The position numbers were made by a program, and so were the translations under genes. Below the pieces are notes generated by a model. It saw only the letters and a list, made by a program, of their open reading frames with translations, was not told the DNA's origin and did no database searches. Shown piece by piece: positions 56,944 through 64,000 of a stretch of 64,000 nucleotides of DNA. This stretch comes from Adineta vaga (taxonomy: Eukaryota > Rotifera). The DNA is taken from contig CP075494.1 of assembly GCA_021613535.1 (NCBI GenBank), positions 4,650,001 through 4,714,000 of the forward strand, written 5' to 3'. Position 1 is the first letter of the stretch. Each line of letters opens with the position of its first letter.

Positions 56944-57975
56944 AATTGTAGCTGTTGTTGATATTGAAAAAGAGGAATTATAGTGGTTTGTCGAAGTAGA
57001 AAATGATTAATTCTGATCGTTTCATCATATTATATATGTCGAGAATGACCTGTTATTCTTTGCAGCATACTCTTTGTCTTCTATCTTCTCTGAGGTCAAT
57101 CAAATAAGCATGAAACAAAGTGGCGATAAATTGTTTTTTCGTCCGTTATGTGTCTCGTTGACCTTAACCTCTCAATTGTTTTAGTCGGACAGATGCACAA
57201 TTATGCATGGCAAGAAAATGAGAGACAATGAAGATTATTTTGTTTTATATTAAAACCGAGTTTTATGCAACAAAAAGTAATCAGAAACGTCATTATTATT
57301 ACGTGTTCGTTATCTATCGTTACAAAAATTCATGTTTGAGTTCTTAGTTCTTGGAAGATGTTCATGATCATTTCGTTGATATTCACCATTTTACATGCAA
57401 GGAAAAGTTAATACTATTCGAACAAGAGAACAACGTTAAAATCTATCCACAATAAATTCGAGTTTCTGCTCGTGAAATAATCGATTCTCATACAGTTCGA
57501 GTCTCGAAGAGAAAATTATCTCAACGAAACATTATAGAATATAATGGTAACTTTATCGTCGAAAATACATTTACTAGATCATTCGATATGATTATAAAGA
57601 CAAATTCTTGATTAATATTTCAAATTCGATCAGAAGTAGTAACACTTTCTCTCGAATTAAATGGAATAAATCAAACTAGATTTCTTCTATCATTGACTAG
57701 TATAAGCATCAAAACGATAATGCTAAGTATACTAAAATTATGTTTCATAATTTATGTAACCATATTCAGCGCAGTTTGTTACCAATAGTCAAACTCTGCA
57801 AGGAATAATTATGACTTATCCTTTGACATTAGAAGAAACTCGAATATGGAGCGGCAATCTTCTCTGTATTACATCGTGTAAGAAGAAATCTTTGAATTGT
57901 TACACCACCGTCATACATTAAGGGGATTTTCGCTTACATCTTGTAGTTATCTTCGGTTTGATCTACTCTCCATAT
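56944..57975. other. Intergenic, no gene seen
   Basis: About 1 kb of AT-rich DNA upstream of the four-cysteine peptide gene. A short frame at 57811 onward (MTYPLTLEETRIWSGN...) is open for about 36 codons and may be an exon or relic; not called. Confidence 0.4.
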
Positions 57976-58221
57976 ATGCATCAAAAAATATTTATCCTAC
58001 ATCTAACTCGATTTGTTAAATGGTACATTTGTCAAAATGATGATATTAAACTTATTGAACATTTTCTTCGAATCGTTTTAGTTGACAATCTATCATTAGA
58101 ATTGACAAATATCAATTGGGAGTATTACTTGGACAGTTGGCACATACCATCGATCGAAATCCAGCGTTGGAAATTCTACAGTTTCCCATCGAGAAAAGAG
58201 AAAATTCGACAAGAAAATTAA
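57976..58221 (+). CDS. Doubtful open frame, 81 aa
   Basis: From the ATG at 57976 the frame encodes LTRFVKWYICQNDDIKL, VDNLSLELTNINWEYYL and a basic tail. The composition is protein-like and the NINWEYYLDSW block faintly recalls the C-terminal domain of fatty acyl-CoA reductases, but this is weak. There is no upstream exon I can join. It may be a relic C-terminal exon. Confidence 0.25.
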   Translation: MHQKIFILHLTRFVKWYICQNDDIKLIEHFLRIVLVDNLSLELTNINWEYYLDSWHIPSIEIQRWKFYSFPSRKEKIRQEN

Positions 58222-58522
58222 CATACCTGATCTACTTCTCTCTCTCTACCATGTAGACAATCGTTTCTACAGAAACTACGGAAAAAATTCTCCCAATTTT
58301 TTAGTTATTTTCATTCTAAACATCAAAATTATTCTTATGAAGAAAAAAAAAAGATTTCATGATAGCTTCCATAGAAAAAGAAAATAGAAAATTAGTTTTT
58401 ATTGAATCTTTCTATCAATTTTATTCGCATTCACTTAATCTTCGTCAAATATTCGATATTATTATACCGAAAAATTCTTGTTAAAGTCAAATTAGATATG
58501 ATATAGCAGAACAATTATGCTG

Positions 58523-59422
58523 TTATGTATTCATGACTGCATTTCTTCGCATGTCGAACAGTTTCATCACAGATGCTTTTAATGATTGATTAAATTGAAA
58601 CAAGACCATCATCATTAACGCTAACGAAATTTCCATAAAAGTATAAACAAATCGGTGATGATATTTAGGTGTACTGTTGAAAAAGGACATTAGAAAAAAT
58701 AATAGATACGGAACACCCAACACCATTAATATACTAATGATTATAACTAGATGACGAACCATTTTTAATTCTCGTTGTACGCGTGAGACAATACATACTG
58801 ATGTGACTCGTTCACTTATTTGTTTCACATTGCGAACTAATTTGAAATATATAAGCATAACCATCGACAACGGAATAAGGTAAATACATGATAATGCATA
58901 AATTAGTGAGAAAGAGAAACGAATAGGTAATTGACATTCTTGATTGTCAGAATCGTAAACAATACTACCAGTGAATAGAAATGCAGATACATAGGCTATA
59001 CCAAGTATCCATGAAACACATATCATTGTCAATTGAAAACTAATTGTTTGACAGAATATTCGAGTTGGATGAATAACAATTAAATATCGATAGATAGCTT
59101 CGATAAAAAATGAATAATTGACTCCAAAACCAGTAACATGACTAATATAACACCGGAGAAGACAAAGTGAGTCTTGAAAATGTATTTGTTTGATATCATT
59201 ATGTATTGTATATATATTTATAGACAGTAATGTAGATGCCAACGACAATATGGCGAAAGTTGTATTGGCAGTAAAAATCATTGGAACCGTGTGGCATGTT
59301 TTATCAAAAATAATAAAACTTAAAAATAAGATACAAACTACAATAGTTACGGTAGAAAAGATAGTTTTGATAATATCCAATGGAATAAACCAAACCTCCA
59401 TACTCGTTGTTGTAAAGTTCAT
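58523..59422 (-). CDS. Class A-like GPCR, single exon
   Basis: 299 aa, ATG at 59422. Seven hydrophobic segments: TM1 FSTVTIVVCILFLSFIIF, TM3 ending EAIYRYLIVIHP (YRY in place of DRY), TM4 MICVSWILGIAYVSAF with Trp, TM5 IYLIPLSMVMLIYFKL, TM6 IIISILMVLGVPYLLFFLM and TM7 MEISLALMMMVLFQFNQS. Cys in LCLLRCY and QECQLP can form the TM3-ECL2 bridge. It belongs to a different subgroup from the other three GPCRs here: TM1 lacks the GN motif and TM7 lacks NPxxY. Ligand unknown. N-terminus short with an N-x-T site. Confidence 0.82.
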   Translation of the reverse strand: MNFTTTSMEVWFIPLDIIKTIFSTVTIVVCILFLSFIIFDKTCHTVPMIFTANTTFAILSLASTLLSINIYTIHNDIKQIHFQDSLCLLRCYISHVTGFGVNYSFFIEAIYRYLIVIHPTRIFCQTISFQLTMICVSWILGIAYVSAFLFTGSIVYDSDNQECQLPIRFSFSLIYALSCIYLIPLSMVMLIYFKLVRNVKQISERVTSVCIVSRVQRELKMVRHLVIIISILMVLGVPYLLFFLMSFFNSTPKYHHRFVYTFMEISLALMMMVLFQFNQSLKASVMKLFDMRRNAVMNT

Positions 59423-59799
59423 TATTGTAAAAAATTGTAGGAGTTAAGGGGAATAAAGAGTATTTTCACAAATTCTACGGTGTCTGTCTTCCGACAAGAA
59501 AATGTTTGATTATGATAAAAAAACTGACATATACTTAATTTCTGATAAACGCATCCAGCGAATATGATATAATGAACTCTTAAAGCAGAAAATCTAACAA
59601 GAATGAATTCTGTTTCAGTGAGCAAAAGCCAGAAAAAGTTCAGAAAAACAAATTCAGCAGAAGAGTCATGATTCAAATTTCAGAATGGAAAATATTGTAC
59701 TATAAAGTAAAAACATGCAAAAGACTTAAAACTACAGGTCACTGACACTTCATCAGACAGTATTTGCAAACTAACGACATCTAATTAGTCTTTATATGT
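59423..59799. other. Intergenic, no gene seen
   Basis: Upstream flank of the GPCR. The frame at 59422-59676 (minus) is not protein-like. Confidence 0.45.
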
Positions 59800-60033
59800 T
59801 CATAGGAAAAACTTTCTGCCAATATTATAATCAGCTTTGAAATATGCATCTTCTGTATAACCGGGTATATGCTTTGAATATGGTCGCTGACCTCGACGTT
59901 TATCAATACGAATCATTTTCAACTGCCGAACAAATTCAATGTATGAACCATATCCTGATCCAGATTAAAGATCAATCATCTGATAGTTATCAGGATGAGA
60001 GTGTAAGTACGACATAATTGTTTCAACTCTCAT
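59800..60033 (-). pseudogene. Methyltransferase relic (SAM-motif fragment)
   Basis: A minus-strand frame from ATG 60033 to TGA 59802 reads MRVETIMSYLHSHPDNYQMIDL, a TAA stop, then SGSGYGSYIEFVRQLK, KRRGQRPYSKHIPGY, TEDAYFKADYNI and a stop. IDL-x-SGSGYGS is the glycine-rich SAM-binding loop of class I methyltransferases, and the internal stop replaces the first Gly of the loop. No further methyltransferase motifs flank it. It is best read as a decayed fragment of a methyltransferase gene. Confidence 0.55.
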
Positions 60034-61061
60034 TCTCACACTCTGCTGCATCCTTTTGCATTTCTTTCTTCAAAAAAGTGCATTATGAGATAAAAAGATG
60101 TAAAAAGTTTGAGAAGAAAATTAAATTGCAAAATCATACATTTTGTTCCATAATCAGTATATTTAAACTCTTCATACTGTATTTTAGATAAATACGGAGT
60201 TTGACATTAAAGTACAAGAGTCATTTTTTAAATAAGATAATATATTGTATACCATACAACATTGAAAACTATACGCAAAATGAATGTATTTTTCTTACGC
60301 TTTCAAGGTTGCTTTCTAAAGTACTATACACGTTTAATTCAGATTCTGAAACCAATACTTATCGATGAAGCATTATATTGCGTAGACAAATGAGTATACA
60401 GATACTTACATATATATATATATACTTATGATTGGAAAATATTTTTGCGTAAAACACAACTTTGTTTGACGAATAAATCAACAAACCGTGCTATTACATA
60501 CACGTGGTGGTGTAAGTTAAATATGAATGAATGTTTTTCGTCATTGTGATACGTAGTTACATTTTCTCGTTGCACTTCTGCTTCGATACAAGAAACAAAA
60601 ACATGTATAGATGCAGCATAGATAATTATGTGATATCAATTGACTCGAACAAACTGACCATTTTTCGACATTGTATGCTTCACAATTCCTGATTAGTTTA
60701 GGTGGATGAATAGACGAACTCTCTGAATTTTGATTCCATGATTGAAATACTGTATAATCCCATGTAGTGTTGTTCACGGATTGTACATTCTATCCTATCT
60801 TCGTTTATATACTTTCACTATTCAGACAGAGGAGGGTAGAATATCTTTTTGTATATAGTTCTTTTGATCATTTTTCAAATGAAGAAAGATTCTTTCATTC
60901 TTGATTCTTCTTGTCATCCGTTTTTTTCTGTGCCAGTCGTCGATGGAATCTGATTATAGTTTATCTATCGTTTTAGAAGTCAACATTAACCTAAACTGCT
61001 GACAGTTTTATACAATAGTTTATACGAAATTTCTTGGCGTGTTTTATATATTGGTTATATC
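60034..61061. other. Intergenic; uncalled frame at 60541-60777
   Basis: A minus-strand frame at 60541-60777 opens with GTG, holds TVFQSWNQN and VEKWSVCSSQLI, and may be a relic exon; no partner exon was found. A short AT tract lies near 60410-60424. Otherwise nothing. Confidence 0.4.
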
Positions 61062-61223
61062 ATGTTTCGATACGCAAGTAAGACAATGGTACGTGTAGTT
61101 TTACTTGGTGCTGCAACCATTGCTGGCGGCACAGCAATTGGAAGTATGACACAGCCGCAATATACTCCTCCACAGCAGCAAACAACACCAACATCAACGG
61201 AAACTACTGATAAAAATAATTAG
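61062..61223 (+). CDS. Small glycine-zipper membrane protein, 53 aa
   Basis: A short ORF from ATG 61062 to TAG 61223. The N-terminus is basic and amphipathic (MFRYASKTMVR), followed by a Gly/Ala-rich helix (VVLLGAATIAGGTAIGSM) with GxxxG-like spacing, then a Pro/Gln/Thr-rich soluble tail (QPQYTPPQQQTTPTST). The basic start plus a single zipper helix resembles small mitochondrial inner-membrane proteins. Clean codon use, an in-frame start next to a TATA-like TTTTATATA (61042-61050), and a polyadenylation-like AATAAA soon after the stop support a real gene. Alternative start at 61086. Identity not established. Confidence 0.5.
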   Translation: MFRYASKTMVRVVLLGAATIAGGTAIGSMTQPQYTPPQQQTTPTSTETTDKNN

Positions 61224-61462
61224 AATATATTTATAATTATTAGTGGCTATAAATGACTTATATAGACTCATCTATTTAAGGTTTTTTTTTCTAGATAGAA
61301 ATAAACAGAAGATGATACCGTATTAGTCGCATCAAATTCTTTTGCAATTCATCATCTTGGGAGTGTGAGTGTAGAATGAAATATTATAGTCTACTTTCAT
61401 TATTTTAATCAATAATTTCCAAAAATCACAATTCACGAAAAAATTAATGTGAATAGCTGAGC
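61224..61462. other. Intergenic with GTGTGAGTGT tract
   Basis: Between convergent genes. GGGAGTGTGAGTGTAG at 61360-61375 is another short G-rich tract of the kind noted elsewhere. Confidence 0.4.
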
Positions 61463-61930
61463 TTAAACACTGTGCCAATTGCGTCCAAGCCAAAATGCCG
61501 CAAGGACGGATGAAACAAAAGTAAAAATACCTGCTGTAACCATTAAATAATAACTATAATTTGTTGGATCATGACGACCTATACTAACATACGCTGCGAC
61601 AATAAATATTCCGGCAAGTGTAAGAAGAATAACTGCAGATATTCTGATTGTATCAGAAAAACTTGTGATTAATCGTAGTGCAAAAAGTACAGTTAAAAGA
61701 ATTCCCAAGAAAATCAAAAACATGGCAATGAAAGAGAGCACTGTTGTACTTAAACAAGTCGAACAGTTTTTTAGTATACTTCTTCCATTCCAGCCTGGTA
61801 AAGCAACAGCAAGAATTGTAAAAAGAAGTGCAATACATGCTAAAATAACAGCAAATATCCAAATACGATCACCACTGCTTATTGAACCACTTCGCACAAC
61901 GGTAGTTCGAACAACTTTTGTTCTAGCCAT
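61463..61930 (-). CDS. Four-TM protein, claudin/PMP22-like layout, 155 aa
   Basis: Single exon, ATG at 61930. Four hydrophobic helices: WIFAVILACIALLFTILAVAL, VLSFIAMFLIFLGILLTVLF, ISAVILLTLAGIFIVAAYV and MVTAGIFTFVSSVLAAFWL. The first extracellular loop has PGWNGRSILKNCSTC, i.e. a Trp followed by two Cys as in the claudin/PMP22 superfamily W-...-C-...-C loop, though much shorter than in true claudins. The N-terminus is basic and Val/Thr-rich (TKVVRTTVVRS). Probable cell-junction or membrane-organising protein; assignment to claudins is tentative. Confidence 0.7.
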   Translation of the reverse strand: MARTKVVRTTVVRSGSISSGDRIWIFAVILACIALLFTILAVALPGWNGRSILKNCSTCLSTTVLSFIAMFLIFLGILLTVLFALRLITSFSDTIRISAVILLTLAGIFIVAAYVSIGRHDPTNYSYYLMVTAGIFTFVSSVLAAFWLGRNWHSV

Positions 61931-62262
61931 AATTTATATTAGTAAGAAAAAAGACAAAGAAAATCAACACTTTATTTATCTGTTGCAAACAAAGAATGTT
62001 AGTTGCTGTGCTATAATAATAATAATTCATTTATCTTATCTACTTTATTTATCATTTTCTACTCCCACGTTGCAAGAACGAAGTTAAAGTCAAAGAGGAG
62101 GAGAATGATATAAACTATCAAATTCTTGCTATTGCATAGGAACTTTTGTTATTTACTCATTTTGATTATATTTGTCGTTTTATACAACAGAACCAAATCA
62201 TTTAAGTCATCTTATCTCATTCTGATGATACTATAGATCAATATCGTATTTTTTCTTTATAA
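61931..62262. other. Intergenic, no gene seen
   Basis: Upstream flank of the four-TM gene; nothing recognised. Confidence 0.4.
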
Positions 62263-62442
62263 CATTTTCTCACTGAACAATCGTCTCATCTTCGTTCTCT
62301 GACATTATTTAACATTTCACAAATTCGCATTTTGAATCGTCTACAGTTTAATTTTTCACCAAAAGATGATCAAATTGATTTCTCTTATCTTTCTCCATAT
62401 GTGGAACGTCTACATTGTTCATTTTTATATCGTCAATATTGA
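62263..62442 (+). pseudogene. F-box/LRR-type gene relic
   Basis: An open stretch without a start encodes SSHLRSLTLFNISQIRIL, NRLQFNFSPKD, DFSYLSPYVERLHCSF and a stop. The L-R-S-L-T-L and repeating Leu spacing match the leucine-rich part of bdelloid F-box/LRR proteins. A stop lies in frame just upstream and no F-box is near, so this is a fragment. Confidence 0.45.
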
Positions 62443-62806
62443 AATAATAGATTTGATTGAACAATTAGATAATTCTTAAAAGATGCATCAATGACTTATT
62501 AAATACTTATCTTGTTTAACAATGAATTATACGTTTTCTTATGATATGCAAAGAATAATGAATGAGTTTGAGGATGCGAATGGACTCAATATTAATACTC
62601 ACACCCACGTCGTTAGGATTTATTGACGTTGCTTTTATATCAACCAATGTGTAGGAAAAAAACGGTATGATAAGCAAATGATTTGATTTATATTTCTTTC
62701 TCTTTCTGTCTCTATGATTTATTGAGAATAAGATTATCATATTAAAGAAATCTATTACTAAAGAGAAAAAGGTCATTTCTTTTTGTTATCGAAATAGAAT
62801 CAAACA
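62443..62806. other. Intergenic with C-rich tract
   Basis: 5' flank of the last hydrolase gene. ACTCACACCCACG at 62598-62610 is a short telomere-like tract in C-rich orientation. No coding signal; the minus frame at 62516-62776 looks like noise. Confidence 0.4.
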
Positions 62807-64000
62807 ATGATGTTTTTATCGTTGGTGATGCTTGCTACTGTCTTCAATATTGGAGGTAGCAATGGCTTAAACTGTCCAAATCAACAATCAATCAATAAGT
62901 TATTCGAGAAAGTTCATATTCCAGGCGCTGTAATCATTGTAGTCAATGCCACTCATACGCTCTACGAACAAACTTTTGGCTATCAATCTTTATTACCGAA
63001 ACAACCGATGAATGTTGACACATCGATATTTTCTCTTGGTTCCATCTCAAAAACATTCATTGCTACTGCTGTTATGCAACTTGTCGAACAAGAACTCATT
63101 GATCTTGATGCAGATATTAACAAGTACTTATCGGAACCTGAGAGACTTATTTTTCATCCACGTTATGCGTCGTATGCCATCACTCTACGTAGATTACTCT
63201 CACATTCAGCTTCCACATATGTCAGTCTTCCAGAACAATACATTCAGCATAGACCAGGTGATGATGCGTTCACTGAATCGTTGGCTGATATATGTTTTAG
63301 ATATGTAAATCCAAACACAACAAACTGGTTACCGAAACCACCAGGTACTGTTACATCGTATTCAAATATTGGGGCAGCTCTAGCTGCATTGGTTGTTGAA
63401 CGAGTAGCAAAAATGCCCTATATCAACTATGTTAAAGAAAAAATTCTCAAACCATTGGGTGTTGATATTACTAAAACTGGTGTACGTCTAGTCGATTTTG
63501 CCAGTACAGAAGATATTGTCAAGCATTATGCCTATGCATCGAACATAACTCATTTCGAACAGTGGAACAAAATAATGTCTCAATTAAATATTACAACGAT
63601 GCTAGTAAATAAAATTTTGTAACTGATGAATGAAATTGATTATGATTGTTTTTTTCTTCATAGGACAACTTTCCTACATGGCTTTACATTCCACATTTTA
63701 GTTTCAGTGCATATCCATCTGGTCTCTTGCGTATGCCAGCTCGTACTTTATCAAAATTTCTTCAGATGTACCTCAACAATGGATCTAATATTCTTCATCC
63801 TCGATCTATTGCTGAAATCCGAACCGTAGTTGGTGGCGGTCTTATACCAGTTTACAATCAAGATTTGAGTATGAATTCTTCAGGACAACGACCATCATCA
63901 CAATTTGGTCTTAGTTGGTATTGGGATACTATGAGCGATGGTCGTCGATATTTTGGTCACGGAGGTTCCTTGCCAGGCATAGTTAATTTGATGTTAGCTA
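62807..64000 (+). CDS. Secreted beta-lactamase-fold serine hydrolase (3' end beyond window)
   Basis: Exons 62807-63604 and 63664-64000 (running off the edge) join in phase 0 across a 59 bp intron; at least 378 aa. The signal peptide is MMFLSLVMLATVFNIGGSNG. Class C beta-lactamase/penicillin-binding-like motifs are complete: SxxK as SLGSISKTF (about residue 78), YxN as TSYSNIG, and the KTG-equivalent HxG as FGHGGSLPG just before the edge. PGAVIIV and RRLLSHSAS are typical flanking strands. The mature protein is extracellular, unlike the cytosolic-looking hydrolase at 15906-17242; the two are distant members of one superfamily. Substrate unknown; peptidase or esterase activity is likely. The family is chiefly bacterial, so horizontal origin is possible. 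Confidence 0.87.

Noticed and set aside
1-64000. CRISPR arrays, bacterial operons, rRNA genes or phage-like modules
   Set aside because: No spaced direct repeats, Shine-Dalgarno-led gene runs, rRNA segments or structural phage genes are visible; the window is eukaryotic throughout.

Overview
The window reads as nuclear DNA of a small invertebrate, most likely a bdelloid rotifer. It is AT-rich. Its genes carry many 50-60 bp GT-AG introns in the order of metazoan exons. Animal genes (tryptophan 2,3-dioxygenase, a GT17 glycosyltransferase, class A GPCRs, an Ig-domain matrix protein, a DLG-like PDZ protein) sit among genes of bacterial or fungal look (a TetX-like flavin monooxygenase, two beta-lactamase-fold hydrolases, a small secreted protein, a cation/H+ antiporter). 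Short G-rich tracts such as GGGTGTGGGTG also fit what I recall of bdelloid telomeric repeats. The assignment rests on gene style and memory of such families, not on a database search.

Layout, left to right. 0-9.5 kb: a partial gene, a two-domain Ly6-like secreted protein, a secreted beta-sandwich protein, a small heat-shock protein with two alpha-crystallin domains, a tryptophan dioxygenase with an unusual C-terminal membrane tail, and a small secreted protein. 10-23.5 kb: a GPCR, a five-Ig secreted protein with His/Gln and Pro/Gln/Tyr repeats, a beta-lactamase-fold hydrolase converging on a GT17 enzyme, two unrecognised genes, a multi-pass membrane protein and a ricin-type (beta-trefoil) lectin. 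24-28.2 kb: a papain-family pseudogene, a type II membrane protein and the flavin monooxygenase.

28-50 kb is the most interesting part. Two long paralogues (28332-32196, plus strand; 45780-49865, minus strand) each hold three copies of one unit: membrane segment, roughly 300-residue Cys-containing ectodomain, membrane segment. They flank a pair of GPCRs that are also inverted relative to each other, giving a palindromic gene order A-B-B'-A' centred near 39-40 kb. At the centre lies a 2.5 kb stretch bounded by imperfect 20-bp inverted repeats with CCGC/GCGG-rich subterminal arrays and a degenerate tRNA-like sequence. A VWA5A-like pseudogene and a METTL24-like methyltransferase also lie between the paralogues.

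50-64 kb: a small gene, an unrecognised gene, a ten-exon two-PDZ protein, a fungal-like cation/proton antiporter, a four-cysteine hairpin peptide, a GPCR, remnants of a methyltransferase and of an F-box/LRR gene, a 53-residue glycine-zipper protein, a four-TM protein, and the start of a secreted beta-lactamase-fold hydrolase that runs off the window.

There is no operon logic; each gene appears to be its own transcription unit, with several tail-to-tail pairs less than 100 bp apart. Exon joins were made by eye from GT-AG sites, reading phase and protein continuity. Many open frames that begin at TTG or GTG were re-started at the first sensible ATG or splice acceptor.
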